The notes under the pieces: model-generated
Database searches by the model: none
What the model saw: the letters and a program-made list of their open reading frames with translations, nothing else
What the model was told of the DNA's origin: nothing
Shown: piece by piece, positions 20,321-30,179 of the stretch
How positions within the stretch are numbered: position 1 is the stretch's first letter
How the letters are laid out: each line of letters opens with the position of its first letter
Position numbers and translations under genes: made by a program
Source of the DNA: Sinorhizobium sp. 8-89
Lineage (GTDB): Bacteria; Pseudomonadota; Alphaproteobacteria; Rhizobiales; Rhizobiaceae
Length of the DNA stretch: 45,596 nucleotides
Reading direction: 5' to 3'
NCBI RefSeq assembly: GCF_030124325.1
Contig: NZ_JASKLR010000031.1
Coordinates: forward strand, 1 to 45,596

Positions 20321-20423
20321 ACGAGCCGTCCGGCAACCAAGCGCATCCGCATCGGATTTCAACAGTTTGAGCTTGTCTCGGGGGCAAGTTTCCAAAACTG
20401 CCGCTTGCAAATGGCGCAGCGTT

Positions 20424-20437
20424 AGTAAAAATTTACT
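20424..20437. promoter_or_regulatory. Candidate LacR operator in front of lacR
   Basis: AGTAAA-AA-TTTACT, an inverted repeat about 100 bases before the lacR start. The 13-mer GTAAAAATTTACT is repeated exactly at 21581-21593, in front of lacE. A shared palindrome before regulator and operon suggests the binding site of LacR, with autoregulation. Confidence 0.7.
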
Positions 20438-20536
20438 TGTGCGCTCGCGCCAAGATCGTGTTCCCCACGTTTGCCGCGTGGCATCGACCGATGATCCCTG
20501 ATAATCGTGGGCGGCTGAGACGAGGACAAGTGCAAC

Positions 20537-21571
20537 ATGGTTACGATAAAGGAAATCGCTTCGGCGGTCGGCGTATCATCGGCGACCGTTTCGCGGGTCT
20601 TGAACTACGATCCGACGCTGTCGATTTCCACCAGCAAGCGCCAGGCGATCATCGAGACCGCCGAGGCGCTCAATTATGCGACACCGCGCAACCGCATCCG
20701 CGCCGCGGCTCAGGGCGGCGGCGCCGGGCTGAAGATCGCGCTCGTCCATTTCCTCGATCCCGCCCAGGAACTTGCAGATCCCTATTATGTCGGCGTCAGG
20801 CTCGGCATCGAAAGCCGCTGCCAGGCGCTGAAAAGCGAGGTCGTAAAGGTCTTCCTGACCGGAAGCGCTCCCGAAGCGACGATGCTGGAGGGAGCCTCGG
20901 GCGTGGTGGCCGTGGGCCACTACTATGGCGACGAGCTCGAGTGGCTGCGCCGCCATAGCCGGCATCTGGTATTCGCCGATTATGCGCCTGCCGGAGACGT
21001 AGACGACGCCGTGCTGAGTGACGTTTCCCTCGCCATGAGCCGGCTGCTGACAGCCATCCACGGCATGGGCTATCGCCGCATCGGCTTCATCGGCTGGATC
21101 GACGCTTTCTACGGCCCCGACAACATCCATGCGGAACGTCGCTGCCGCACCTACATCGACTGGATGACCAAGGCCGGCCTCTATGATCCGGAATTGTGCA
21201 TGGTCGAGCGAATGACACCGGACAGCGGCTATACGCTCGCCAAAGCGATGCTGACCAAGCCCAATCCGCCGACAGTCCTGATCACCTGCAATGACAACAT
21301 GGCCCTCGGCGCCTACAGGGCGATCCACGAGATGGGCCTCCGGATCCCGCAGGACGTCGCCGTAGCGAGCTTCAACGACATTCCCGTCGCCCAGTTTCTG
21401 GGTCCCCCGCTGTCCACCGTGAAGATCCCGGCGGAATTGATCGGCGAGACGGCGGTCGACCTGCTCCTTGAGCGCCTTTCGGGGCGCGAGATCGCCAAAA
21501 AGGTCGTTCTCGGAACCGAGATCATCTGGCGTGGCAGCACGCCGGCACCGGCCGCCGCCGCGGCGGAGTGA
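20537..21571 (+). CDS. lacR: LacI-family repressor of the lac operon
   Basis: A 344-residue LacI/GalR regulator. The N-terminal helix-turn-helix is TIKEIASAVGVSSATVSRVLNYD, with the hinge region at about 45-60. The rest is a periplasmic-binding-protein-like sensor domain including GYRRIGFIGW and VASFNDIPVAQF near the C-terminus. It sits directly upstream of lacE in the same direction, 113 bases apart. In S. meliloti LacR represses lacEFGZK, with galactoside-derived inducer. A 13-base palindromic motif common to both promoter regions is the likely operator. Confidence 0.9.
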   Translation: MVTIKEIASAVGVSSATVSRVLNYDPTLSISTSKRQAIIETAEALNYATPRNRIRAAAQGGGAGLKIALVHFLDPAQELADPYYVGVRLGIESRCQALKSEVVKVFLTGSAPEATMLEGASGVVAVGHYYGDELEWLRRHSRHLVFADYAPAGDVDDAVLSDVSLAMSRLLTAIHGMGYRRIGFIGWIDAFYGPDNIHAERRCRTYIDWMTKAGLYDPELCMVERMTPDSGYTLAKAMLTKPNPPTVLITCNDNMALGAYRAIHEMGLRIPQDVAVASFNDIPVAQFLGPPLSTVKIPAELIGETAVDLLLERLSGREIAKKVVLGTEIIWRGSTPAPAAAAAE

Positions 21572-21580
21572 AAAACCGAG

Positions 21581-21593
21581 GTAAAAATTTACT
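21581..21593. promoter_or_regulatory. Candidate LacR operator in front of lacE
   Basis: GTAAAAATTTACT, identical over 13 bases to the site at 20425-20437 in front of lacR. It lies about 100 bases before the lacE ATG and 10 bases after the lacR stop, where a lacE promoter would be expected. Confidence 0.72.
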
Positions 21594-21684
21594 GAAAATA
21601 TTGCGCCGTTCAGAATTTTAAGAAATACTCCGCGGCGAGACAGGGAGGACTGTCTCGGGGAACACAAAATTCCGGGAGGAAACA

Positions 21685-22959
21685 ATGGACAATCTGGCGC
21701 GTGCCTATCTGCCACGCATCGCCGGTCTTGCACTGGCGAGCGTGAGCTTCCTGGCGGTGACCGCCGCGGAGGCGAAGGAAATCACCATCTGGTGCTGGGA
21801 TCCGAACTTCAACGTCGCGATCATGAAGGAGGCCGGCGCCCGCTACACGAAGACCCATCCGGACGTCACCTTCAACGTCGTCGATTTCGCCAAGACCGAC
21901 GTCGAGCAGAAGCTTCAGACGGGTCTTGCCTCCGGCACCGCCGATGCGCTGCCCGACATCGTTCTGATCGAGGACTACGGCGCGCAGAAATATCTGCAAT
22001 CCTTCCCCGGCGCCTTCGCGGCCCTCTCCGGCACCGTCGATTACTCCGGCTTCGCTCCCTACAAGGTCGAGGTGATGACCGTTGACGGCCAGGTCTACGG
22101 CATGCCCTTCGATTCCGGCGTTACCGGGCTTTATTATCGCAAGGACTACATCGAGGCGGCCGGCTTCAAGCCGGAAGAGATGCAGAACCTCACCTGGGAT
22201 CGCTTCATCGAGATCGGCCAGCAGGTCGAGGCCAAGACCGGCAAGAAGATGATGGGGCTCGACCCGAACGATGCCGGCCTCGTCCGCATCATCATGCAGT
22301 CGGCCGGGCAATGGTATTTCGACAAGGACGGCAAGACCAATATCACCGGCAACCCGGCGCTGAAGGCCGCACTCGAGACCGTCGGCAAGATCATGTCGGC
22401 GAACATCTACAAGCCGGCCGCCGGCTGGTCCGACTGGGTCGGAACCTTCACCTCCGGCGATGTAGCGGCGGTCGTCACCGGCGTCTGGATCACCGGCACC
22501 GTCAAGGCGCAGCCGGACCAGGCCGGCAAATGGGGCGTCGCGCCTATTCCGAAGCTTGCGATCGACGGCGCAACACACGCCTCCAACCTTGGCGGATCGA
22601 GCTGGTACGTGCTTGAAAGCTCGGCCGAGAAGGCGGAGGCGATCGACTTCCTCAACGAGATCTACGCCAAGGACGTCGATTTCTACCAGACGATCCTGCA
22701 GGATCGCGGCGCCGTAGGCTCACTCCTCGCCGCGCGCGGCGGCGCGGCCTACGAGGCGGCCGATCCCTTCTTCGGCGGCGAGAAGGTCTGGCAGAACTTC
22801 TCCGACTGGCTGGCAAAGGTGCCGTCGGTGAATTACGGCATCTTCACCAACGAGGCGGATACCGCCGTCACCGCACAGCTTCCGGCGCTGACACAGGGAA
22901 CGCCCGTCGACGACGTTCTCAAGGCGATCGACGCCGAGGTCAGCGCGCAGATCCAGTGA
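21685..22959 (+). CDS. lacE: Lactose/beta-galactoside periplasmic binding protein
   Basis: A 424-residue solute-binding protein of the sugar family (SBP_bac_1). The signal peptide (1-30) has a basic start, a hydrophobic core GLALASVSFLAV and the cleavage signal AEA|KE. The mature part begins EITIWCWDPNFN and includes MPFDSGVTGLYYRKD, typical of this family. Ribosome site GGGAGGA lies 5 bases before the ATG. It is the first gene of lacEFGZK and is followed by a strong hairpin before lacF, consistent with higher expression of the binding protein than of the membrane subunits. Confidence 0.93.
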   Translation: MDNLARAYLPRIAGLALASVSFLAVTAAEAKEITIWCWDPNFNVAIMKEAGARYTKTHPDVTFNVVDFAKTDVEQKLQTGLASGTADALPDIVLIEDYGAQKYLQSFPGAFAALSGTVDYSGFAPYKVEVMTVDGQVYGMPFDSGVTGLYYRKDYIEAAGFKPEEMQNLTWDRFIEIGQQVEAKTGKKMMGLDPNDAGLVRIIMQSAGQWYFDKDGKTNITGNPALKAALETVGKIMSANIYKPAAGWSDWVGTFTSGDVAAVVTGVWITGTVKAQPDQAGKWGVAPIPKLAIDGATHASNLGGSSWYVLESSAEKAEAIDFLNEIYAKDVDFYQTILQDRGAVGSLLAARGGAAYEAADPFFGGEKVWQNFSDWLAKVPSVNYGIFTNEADTAVTAQLPALTQGTPVDDVLKAIDAEVSAQIQ

Positions 22960-22970
22960 GCGGATAGGCA

Positions 22971-22992
22971 CGTGGGCGGGCGACCGCCCACG
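22971..22992 (+). terminator. Intercistronic hairpin after lacE
   Basis: CGTGGGCGG and CCGCCCACG form a perfect 9-bp stem closed by the GNRA-type loop GCGA, 11 bases after the lacE stop. No T run follows. It probably protects the lacE message 3' end or slows read-through into lacF. Confidence 0.75.
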
Positions 22993-23052
22993 CTTCCGGC
23001 CGCGGCTGACACGCGGCTGACTGGTTTTCGTTCGCTACCCGTGAGGATGATG

Positions 23053-23952
23053 ATGGTTCCCGCACGCCGCGGCGGCATCGGCCGCTACTACGACGTTAAT
23101 GGCTGGCTCTTCGTCGCCCCGGTGCTCGGGCTGATCGGCCTTTTCATGATCTATCCGATCGTCTGGTCGCTCTGGATGTCCTTCCAGTCCGGCCGCGGCA
23201 TGATGATGAAGTTCGTCGGCTTCGGGAACATCGTCCGTCTCTGGAACGACCCGGTGTTCATCAAGGCGCTCACCAACACGATGACCTATTTCGTCGTGCA
23301 GGTGCCGATCATGATCGTGCTGGCGCTCATCCTTGCATCGATCCTCAACAATCCGCGGCTCGTCGGACGCGGGCTGTTCCGCACGGCGATCTTCCTGCCC
23401 TGCGTCAGCTCGCTGGTCGCCTATTCGGTGCTGTTCAAGGGCATGTTCGCGACCGACGGCGTCGTGAATTCGACGCTTGCAGCGCTCGGCATCGTCTCCT
23501 CGCCGATCCCGTGGCTGACGCATCCCTTCTGGGCGAAGGTGCTCGTGATCATCGCCATTACCTGGCGCTGGACCGGCTACAACATGATCTTCTATCTCGC
23601 GGCGCTCCAGAACATCGACAAGTCGATCTACGAGGTGGCGCGCATCGACGGCGTCCCGGCCTGGGCCCGCTTCATCCACATCACCATCCCGCTCCTGAAA
23701 CCGGTCATCCTCTTCACCACGGTGATCTCGACGATCGGCACACTGCAGCTCTTCGATGAGGTCTACAATCTCACCGAAGGCCGGGGCGGACCGTCCAATG
23801 CGACGCTGACGCTGTCGCTCTACATCTACAATCTCACCTTCCGCTTCATGCCGAATTTCGGCTACGCGGCGACGGTCTCCTACGTCATCGTCGTTCTCGT
23901 CGCGCTTCTCGCCTTCCTTCAGTTCTTTGCAGCCCGGGAGCGCGACAAATGA
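23053..23952 (+). CDS. lacF: Lactose ABC transporter permease LacF
   Basis: A 299-residue MalF-type permease with six predicted helices, starting with YYDVNGWLFVAPVLGLIGLFMIYPIVWSLWMS (first helix LFVAPVLGLIGLFMIYPI). The EAA loop is YEVARIDGVPAWARFIHITIP (mark EVARIDG). Three ATGs in a row follow GTGAGG; the third, at 23053, has the correct 6-base spacing and is preferred. A GTG 27 codons upstream is inside the lacE-lacF hairpin and is unlikely. The stop overlaps the lacG start. Confidence 0.92.
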   Translation: MVPARRGGIGRYYDVNGWLFVAPVLGLIGLFMIYPIVWSLWMSFQSGRGMMMKFVGFGNIVRLWNDPVFIKALTNTMTYFVVQVPIMIVLALILASILNNPRLVGRGLFRTAIFLPCVSSLVAYSVLFKGMFATDGVVNSTLAALGIVSSPIPWLTHPFWAKVLVIIAITWRWTGYNMIFYLAALQNIDKSIYEVARIDGVPAWARFIHITIPLLKPVILFTTVISTIGTLQLFDEVYNLTEGRGGPSNATLTLSLYIYNLTFRFMPNFGYAATVSYVIVVLVALLAFLQFFAARERDK

Positions 23953-24770
23953 CGAACGGCATCGGACGCGCGGCAGGCGCGCTTCTCACTTACGGCTTCC
24001 TGGGGTTGATGGCCTTTCTCTCCGTCTTTCCCTTCGTCTGGATGGTGCTCGGCGCCACCAATACGTCGATCGACATCATCAAGGGAAAGGTGCTGCCGGG
24101 CGCCGCGCTCGCAGCCAATATCAACACCTTCTTCACCCAGGTGAACGCACCGCTCGTGTTCTGGAATTCCGCCAAGATCGCAATCCTCGCAACCGTCCTG
24201 ACGCTCGCCGTCTCGTCGCTCGCCGGCTACGGCTTCGAGATATTCCGCTCGCGCCACCGCGAACGCCTCTATCGCGCCATGCTCTTGACGCTGATGATCC
24301 CGTTTGCGGCACTGATGATCCCGCTCTTCATCATGATGGGCCAGATGGGTCTCATCAACACGCACATCGCTGTCGTGCTGCCCTCGATCGGCTCAGCCTT
24401 CATCGTCTTCTATTTCCGCCAGAGCACCAAGGCGTTTCCGTCGGAACTGCGCGACGCCGCGAAGGTCGACGGCCTCAAGGAATGGCAGATCTTTCTCTTT
24501 ATCTACGTGCCGGTGATGCGCTCCACCTATGCGGCCGCCTTCATCATCGTCTTCATGACGGCCTGGAACAACTATCTCTGGCCGCTGATCGTGCTGCAGT
24601 CGAACGAGACGAAGACCATCACGCTGGTCATCTCTTCACTCGCCTCCGCCTATTACCCCGATTACGGCGTCGTCATGGTCGGAACCGTGCTGGCAACGCT
24701 TCCGACCCTTGCCGTCTTCTTCTTCATGCAACGTCAGTTCGTCCAGGGCATGCTGGGCTCAGTCAAATAG
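23949..24770 (+). CDS. lacG: Lactose ABC transporter permease LacG
   Basis: A 273-residue MalG-type permease with six helices. The first is LLTYGFLGLMAFLSVFPFVWMVLGATN; the EAA loop reads ELRDAAKVDGLKEWQIFLFIYVP (mark LRDAAKVDG). The C-terminus FFFMQRQFVQGMLGSVK is typical (family ending QFVxGMxxGAVK). Its ATG overlaps the lacF stop (ATGA). Confidence 0.93.
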   Translation: MTNGIGRAAGALLTYGFLGLMAFLSVFPFVWMVLGATNTSIDIIKGKVLPGAALAANINTFFTQVNAPLVFWNSAKIAILATVLTLAVSSLAGYGFEIFRSRHRERLYRAMLLTLMIPFAALMIPLFIMMGQMGLINTHIAVVLPSIGSAFIVFYFRQSTKAFPSELRDAAKVDGLKEWQIFLFIYVPVMRSTYAAAFIIVFMTAWNNYLWPLIVLQSNETKTITLVISSLASAYYPDYGVVMVGTVLATLPTLAVFFFMQRQFVQGMLGSVK

Positions 24771-24778
24771 GAATGATG

Positions 24779-27037
24779 ATGCGCTCTGTTACTTCGTTCA
24801 ACGATTCATGGTTCTTTTCCGAGGGCTTTACCGCTGCCGAAGCCGGCACGCTCAAGGCCGGCCAGGCTGTCAGCCTGCCGCACAATGCCGTCGAGCTTCC
24901 GTTCAACTATTTCGACGAGACGTCCTATCAGCGCGCCTTCACCTATCAAAGGGTGCTGCCCTGGCGCGCCGAATTCGCAGACCGCGAAGTCTCTCTCGTC
25001 TTCGATGCCGCGATGGCGGATGCCGTCGTCTATCTGAACGGCGAGGAGATCGTCGCGCACAAGGACGGCTATACGCCGTTCGAGGCGCGGTTCACAGGCA
25101 AGCTTCGCGAAGGCGACAACCTGATCACTGTCAAGATCGACGGCAGCGAGAATCCGGAGATCCCGCCCTTCGGCGGCCGGATCGACTATCTCACCTATGC
25201 CGGCATCTATCGCGACGTCTGGCTGAAGATCGCTGACGCGGTCGCCATCGCCAATATCAAGATCGAACCGCGCGACGTGCACGCAGAGGCGAAGTCCGTC
25301 GCCGTTCGCTGCGATCTTTCCAATCCGCAAGGGCTTACCTTCTCCGGCACGGTGACGGCGCTCCTGAGAGACGCGGAAGGCGAACTCCTGGCCGAGGCGG
25401 TCGGCGAAACCCGCGGCGAAAGCGTCACGCTCGAAATGAGCGGCCTCACGGGGCTCTCGCTCTGGGATATCGACGATCCGGTGCTTTACCAGATCGAGGT
25501 GCAGCTCAGGACCGATCACGGCCGCGACCTGCTTTCCTCGCATTTCGGCTTTCGCACGGCGGAGTTCACGACGGAAGGCTTCCGGCTGAACGGCCGGCCG
25601 CTGAAGATCCGCGGCCTCAACCGCCACCAATCCTTCCCCTATGTCGGCTACGCCATGGGACGCAGCGCCCAGGAGCGCGACGCGGAAATCCTGAAGAATA
25701 CGCTTCACTGCAACCTCGTTCGCACCTCGCATTATCCGCAATCAAAATGGTTCCTCGATCATTGCGACCGGATCGGCCTGCTCGTCTTCGAGGAGATTCC
25801 GGGCTGGCAGCATATCGGCGGCAAGGTGTGGAAAGAGGAGGCGATCCAGAACGTCCGCCGGATGATCGAGCGCGACTGGAACCATCCCTCGATCGTCATC
25901 TGGGGCGTACGCATCAACGAGTCCCAGGATTCGCACGACTTCTACGTCGAGACCAACCGGCTGGCGCGCGAGCTCGACCCAACGCGGCAGACCGGCGGCG
26001 TGCGTTACATCACCGACAGCGAGTTCCTCGAAGACGTCTATACGATGAACGACTTCATCCTCGGCAACGAGGAACTGCCGGGCGCGAACCGGCCGCGCAC
26101 GGCCCTTCGCCCGCAGCAGGAGTGCACCGGCCTCGACCGCAAGGTGCCCTACCTCATCACCGAGTTCGGCGGCCACATGTTCCCGACGAAGATCTACGAT
26201 CAGGAGCAGCGTCAGGCCGAACATGTGCGCCGGCACCTCGAAGTGCTGAACGCCGCCCATGGCGATCCCGGCATTTCCGGCGCGATCGGCTGGTGCATGT
26301 TCGACTACAACACCCACAAGGATTTCGGCTCCGGCGACCGGATCTGCTATCACGGCGTCATGGACATGTTCCGCGAGCCGAAGTTCGCGGCTTACGTCTA
26401 TGCAAGCCAATGCGATCCTTCGGAAGAAGTCGTGATGAAGCCGGTCACCTTCTGGGCGCGTGGCGAGCGGAATATCGGCGGTGTGCTGCCGCTGATCGTG
26501 CTCACCAATTGCGACGAGGTCGAGCTGAAATACGGCTCGCTCACAAAACGCGTCGGACCCGATCGCCAGAATTTCCCGCATCTGCCGCATCCGCCGGTCG
26601 TCATCGACCATCGCCACTTCACCAAGGACGAGCTCGGCGTCTGGGGCATGAAATGGGAGGACGCAGAATTCACCGGCTTCATCGCCGGCAAGCCCGTGGC
26701 CAGTCTGCGCATGGTCGCCGATCCCGTTCCGACCACCCTGCAGGTCGAGGCCGACAGCAGGACGCTTCGTGCCGAAGGCCGCGACAGCGTGCGCGTCATC
26801 GTCCGCGCGCTGGATCAGGCCGGCAACATCCTTCCCTTCCTGAACGATGCCGTCGACATCACGGTTGAAGGCCCGGCGCGGCTTATCGGGCCGGGCAGGA
26901 TCGTCTTGCAGGGAGGCTCTACCGGCCTCTGGCTGGAGTCGACAGGGAAAGCTGGCGCCATTGACGTCACCGTCGCTTCGTCACGTCTCGGCTCGGCAAA
27001 GCTGGCGCTCTCCGCCGAAGGAGCAGCGAGCGCATGA
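24779..27037 (+). CDS. lacZ: Beta-galactosidase, glycoside hydrolase family 2
   Basis: A 752-residue GH2 enzyme that splits imported lactose and related beta-galactosides in the cytoplasm. The N-terminal sugar-binding domain ([21 protein letters not shown]) and immunoglobulin-like domain precede the TIM barrel, which begins around [13 protein letters not shown]. The acid/base is Glu381 (WGVRINESQ) and the nucleophile Glu462 (ITEFGGHMF). It is shorter than E. coli LacZ (1023 residues), lacking the large C-terminal domain, as in other rhizobial lacZ. The frame is open far upstream inside lacG; three tandem ATGs occur at 24773-24781, and the third has the best spacing from TAGGA. The stop overlaps lacK. 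Confidence 0.92.
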   Translation: MRSVTSFNDSWFFSEGFTAAEAGTLKAGQAVSLPHNAVELPFNYFDETSYQRAFTYQRVLPWRAEFADREVSLVFDAAMADAVVYLNGEEIVAHKDGYTPFEARFTGKLREGDNLITVKIDGSENPEIPPFGGRIDYLTYAGIYRDVWLKIADAVAIANIKIEPRDVHAEAKSVAVRCDLSNPQGLTFSGTVTALLRDAEGELLAEAVGETRGESVTLEMSGLTGLSLWDIDDPVLYQIEVQLRTDHGRDLLSSHFGFRTAEFTTEGFRLNGRPLKIRGLNRHQSFPYVGYAMGRSAQERDAEILKNTLHCNLVRTSHYPQSKWFLDHCDRIGLLVFEEIPGWQHIGGKVWKEEAIQNVRRMIERDWNHPSIVIWGVRINESQDSHDFYVETNRLARELDPTRQTGGVRYITDSEFLEDVYTMNDFILGNEELPGANRPRTALRPQQECTGLDRKVPYLITEFGGHMFPTKIYDQEQRQAEHVRRHLEVLNAAHGDPGISGAIGWCMFDYNTHKDFGSGDRICYHGVMDMFREPKFAAYVYASQCDPSEEVVMKPVTFWARGERNIGGVLPLIVLTNCDEVELKYGSLTKRVGPDRQNFPHLPHPPVVIDHRHFTKDELGVWGMKWEDAEFTGFIAGKPVASLRMVADPVPTTLQVEADSRTLRAEGRDSVRVIVRALDQAGNILPFLNDAVDITVEGPARLIGPGRIVLQGGSTGLWLESTGKAGAIDVTVASSRLGSAKLALSAEGAASA

Positions 27038-28110
27038 GTGACCTGCAACTCAGCGGCATCCGCAAATCCTATGGCAGTCTGGACGTCATCAAGGGCGTCG
27101 ATCTCGACATCAAGTCGGGCGAGTTCGTCGTGTTCGTCGGCCCGTCTGGCTGCGGCAAGTCGACCCTCTTGCGCATGATTGCCGGCCTCGAGGAGATCAC
27201 CTCCGGCGACCTCGCGATCGACGGCGAGCGGATGAACGATGTCGATCCGTCGAAGCGCGGCATCGCTATGGTTTTCCAGTCCTATGCGCTCTATCCGCAT
27301 ATGACCGTGCGCGAAAACATGGGATTTGCATTGCGCTTCGCCGGCGTCGCCAAGGCGGAGATCGAACGCCGCGTCGGCGAGGCAGCGAAAATCCTCGAAC
27401 TCGATCCATTGCTCGACCGGAAGCCGAAGCAGCTTTCCGGCGGACAGCGCCAGCGCGTGGCGATCGGCCGCGCGATCGTCAGGCACCCGAAGATCTTCCT
27501 CTTCGACGAACCGCTTTCCAATCTCGACGCCGAGTTGCGCGTGCACATGCGCATCGAGATCGCGCGGCTCCACAAGACGCTCGCGACCACGATCGTCTAC
27601 GTCACCCATGACCAGGTCGAGGCGATGACGCTTGCCGACAAGATCGTGGTGATGCGCGGCGGCGTGGTCGAGCAGGTCGGCTCGCCGCTGGACCTTTATG
27701 ACGATCCCGCCAATCTCTTCGTCGCCGGCTTCATCGGGTCGCCGAAGATGAACTTCCTCAGGGGGGTGTTGGAAGCTGACGGCAGCGGCCGGACAATTGC
27801 CCGGCTACCGGATTTTGCTGACGTCACGATACCGGTCGCGGTCGAAGTGGGTGCAGCGGGCGCACCCGTAACCATCGGCATCCGCCCGGAGCATTTCAAC
27901 GAGACCGGGCCAGCTGCCCTCGATCTCACGATCGACATGCTCGAACATCTCGGCGGCGAGACCTTTGCCTATGCCCGCCAGGGCCAAGGCGATCTCGTCG
28001 TGATCGAAACGAAGAACGGCCGCGGCCTCAAATCCGGCGAGCGCATCGCCGCCCGCTTCGATCCGGCCTGCGCTCTGGTGTTCGACGCGAACGGCCAGCG
28101 CCTGCGGTAG
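27034..28110 (+). CDS. lacK: Lactose ABC transporter ATP-binding protein LacK
   Basis: A 358-residue MalK/UgpC-type ATPase. Walker A is GPSGCGKST at 36-44, the Q-loop follows in [12 protein letters not shown], the signature is LSGGQRQRV from 134, Walker B is [12 protein letters not shown], and the switch His is in VTHDQVEAM. The C-terminal regulatory OB-fold region (TIGIRPEH) is complete. It powers LacFG. Start overlaps the lacZ stop (ATGA). It closes the operon; no clear terminator is seen after it. Confidence 0.93.
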   Translation: MSDLQLSGIRKSYGSLDVIKGVDLDIKSGEFVVFVGPSGCGKSTLLRMIAGLEEITSGDLAIDGERMNDVDPSKRGIAMVFQSYALYPHMTVRENMGFALRFAGVAKAEIERRVGEAAKILELDPLLDRKPKQLSGGQRQRVAIGRAIVRHPKIFLFDEPLSNLDAELRVHMRIEIARLHKTLATTIVYVTHDQVEAMTLADKIVVMRGGVVEQVGSPLDLYDDPANLFVAGFIGSPKMNFLRGVLEADGSGRTIARLPDFADVTIPVAVEVGAAGAPVTIGIRPEHFNETGPAALDLTIDMLEHLGGETFAYARQGQGDLVVIETKNGRGLKSGERIAARFDPACALVFDANGQRLR

Positions 28111-28441
28111 CGACTCGAAAGCTAGTCCGGACTCCAATCGCCGAAGGGACGTCGGCGCAGGAGGACACGCCCCCGTCTGAGCACCTTGCGTGCGTGTGCC
28201 GCTTTGGACAGAGTTGGGCCAGGGCCCATAGCTGCGCTCGGCGATAGCGGCGACCATGGCGGTATCGTAAATCGCCCCGTTCGTGATTTCAGTATAATGT
28301 AGATACATTGTAATTCTAAGTTTGAACTAAAATAACATATATTTACATCATTAAGTATTGTTTTCATAAATTTATATTCTCGATTCAAAAGTGCATTAAT
28401 ACACGCTATGAATCCTATTCATTATTTAGGGAGAATGGGGC
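28111..28441. other. Intergenic region with an AT-rich leader and a 14-bp palindrome
   Basis: The first half has ordinary base composition and nothing recognised. From about 28285 to 28435 the sequence is roughly three-quarters A+T, in sharp contrast to the surroundings. It contains the perfect inverted repeat AATGTA-GA-TACATT (28296-28309) and several TATAAT-like boxes, so it is probably the promoter and control region of the RTX gene. Such AT-rich stretches are typical targets of silencers such as MucR in rhizobia; that role is inferred. Confidence 0.55.
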
Positions 28442-30058
28442 ATGGCCACGATCGTCGGCACAACTGAAGATAATACGATACTTGGAACGGACGAGAAGGA
28501 TCGCATTTGGGGGCTGACCGGCGCCGACACGATCGATGCGGGCAATGGTGATGATCTGGTCGACGGCGGCGCGGGAGACGATCTCCTGACGAGCACGAGC
28601 GGCTACGACCGGCTCGATGGCGGCGACGGCGACGATGAGATCACCCTGATCGGCACAGGGGGTGCAATCACAGGCGGAGCAGGCTTCGACAGTCTGGTGA
28701 TCGACCTCTCCAGCGTCAGCACCACCGTCCGGTTCAGCGGCGAGCACGGCCACGGTATCATCGGCTACAGTACATCGAACTGGGAACATATCTTCTTCAA
28801 CCGGATCGAGAGACTGGTGCTGACCACCGGGAGCGGCAACGACCGGATCTTCGGCGCGGCCACCGACGACATCATCTCGACGGGCGCCGGAGACGACATC
28901 GTAGGCCCTTACGGCACCGACGGAGACGACGGCACCAGCATGTTGGGCGACGACACGATCGCCACTGGCGACGGCGGCGACATCATCGTCGACAGGAGCG
29001 GCGCGAACCGTATCTTTGCCGGCAATCACAGCGACAAGATCACGACCACGCTCGCTTCCGCGGTGATCGATGGCGGGGAAGGCTCAGATACGCTCTCGCT
29101 GTTCGATGAAGCGAGGAGCGAGGACCTGATCGTCGACTTCGCGCGGGGATTTGCCTCGACCGGCACGCTGATCAGCGGCATAGAGGTCGCCAGCATACAT
29201 CTCGGCAGTGGCAACGATACCGTGATCGGCGGAGATCTCGCCTCCCTCTATGCCCATCTCGGCGAGGGCGACAACTACGTTGAAGGCAGCAGCGGCAGGG
29301 ATCACCTCGAGTCCGGAAGCGGCGACGACGCCCTTTATGGCGGCGCGGGCGACGACATCGTGATCAGCGTCGGTGGCAACGATGTGATGGTGGGCGGCGA
29401 CGGCAACGATGAGATTCACGACTCGGGAACGAGCATCGACGACGGCGACACGGTGATCAACGGCGGCGACGGCGACGATCTGATCCTTGTTCGTGCTCCC
29501 GCTGGCATCATCAACGGCGGGGAGGGTCAGGATACGCTTCACGTCACCTGGTCACTTTCAGAAGCGGTCAACTTCGACGCGGCGGCAGGCATGCTCGGTT
29601 CGAGGCTGATCTTCGCCAATATAGAGACGTTTCAGGTGGAGGGCGGCTCCGGCGCCGACACGATCCGCACCCTTGCCGGCAACGACCAGCTTGCCGGCCT
29701 CGGTGGCAACGACCGCCTCGACGGCGGGGCGGGCAGCGACCTGCTCTGGGGCGGGGCGGGCGACGACGTGATGACAGGCGGCGCCGGCGCCGATACGTTC
29801 CTGTGGACGTCTGATACATCTCCCCGCACGGGCGTCGACCGCATCACCGACTTCGACACCGAAAGCGGCGACATACTGCGCTTCGGCGGCTACGCGCCTT
29901 CCGTCACGCGCATCGACAGCTTCGCAGACCTCATCGCCGCAGCAACCGAAACGGAGGACGGGCTTTACATCGCCTTCAACGAGTCCCAGACGTTTGGCCT
30001 CCTCCTGGACAACCTTTCGCTCTCCGATCTCTCGGCAAACGACGTCATCTTCGCCTAG
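28442..30058 (+). CDS. RTX-repeat calcium-binding protein (probable type I secreted)
   Basis: A 538-residue protein built mostly of glycine-aspartate nonapeptide repeats (GGxGxDxxx), e.g. GGAGDDLL, GGDGDDEI, GSGNDRIFG, GGSGADTIR, GGNDRLDGGAGSDLLWGG. These fold into calcium-loaded beta-rolls. It has no N-terminal signal peptide, and the C-terminus (LSLSDLSANDVIFA) resembles the uncleaved export signal of type I secretion substrates. Spacer segments between repeat blocks (e.g. about residues 75-125) have no catalytic motif I can identify, so function is unknown; adhesin, matrix or exopolysaccharide-associated roles occur in rhizobial relatives. No type I transporter genes are adjacent. Ribosome site AGGGAG is about 10 bases before the ATG. 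The coding part is GC-rich although its leader is AT-rich. Confidence 0.85.
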   Translation: MATIVGTTEDNTILGTDEKDRIWGLTGADTIDAGNGDDLVDGGAGDDLLTSTSGYDRLDGGDGDDEITLIGTGGAITGGAGFDSLVIDLSSVSTTVRFSGEHGHGIIGYSTSNWEHIFFNRIERLVLTTGSGNDRIFGAATDDIISTGAGDDIVGPYGTDGDDGTSMLGDDTIATGDGGDIIVDRSGANRIFAGNHSDKITTTLASAVIDGGEGSDTLSLFDEARSEDLIVDFARGFASTGTLISGIEVASIHLGSGNDTVIGGDLASLYAHLGEGDNYVEGSSGRDHLESGSGDDALYGGAGDDIVISVGGNDVMVGGDGNDEIHDSGTSIDDGDTVINGGDGDDLILVRAPAGIINGGEGQDTLHVTWSLSEAVNFDAAAGMLGSRLIFANIETFQVEGGSGADTIRTLAGNDQLAGLGGNDRLDGGAGSDLLWGGAGDDVMTGGAGADTFLWTSDTSPRTGVDRITDFDTESGDILRFGGYAPSVTRIDSFADLIAAATETEDGLYIAFNESQTFGLLLDNLSLSDLSANDVIFA

Positions 30059-30149
30059 CGTCATCGTGCAGTCCACGATCGGCGGCCGGTCGTGACATGA
30101 GATGGCGACTTGTCCTCGCGTATGCCGGGGCAAAACCTGAAAATGGATA

Positions 30150-30171
30150 GGAGGCGGCAGGAGCCGCCTCC
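30150..30171. terminator. Hairpin between convergent RTX and catalase genes
   Basis: GGAGGCGGC-AGGA-GCCGCCTCC, a perfect 9-bp stem with a 4-base loop, 9 bases from the catalase stop and 92 from the RTX stop. It may serve both directions; there is no strong T run. Confidence 0.55.
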
Positions 30172-30179
30172 CCCTCGGC

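Noticed and set aside
23927..27037. A 1036-residue lacZ product close to E. coli LacZ in length
   Set aside because: The extra N-terminal part is lacG read in another frame; the true start follows the lacG stop and gives about 752 residues.
28500..29800. Periodic GGCGGCG-GACGA-type repeats taken for a tandem DNA repeat or CRISPR array
   Set aside because: The periodicity is that of the RTX nonapeptide codons, with variable spacing and no repeat-spacer structure.
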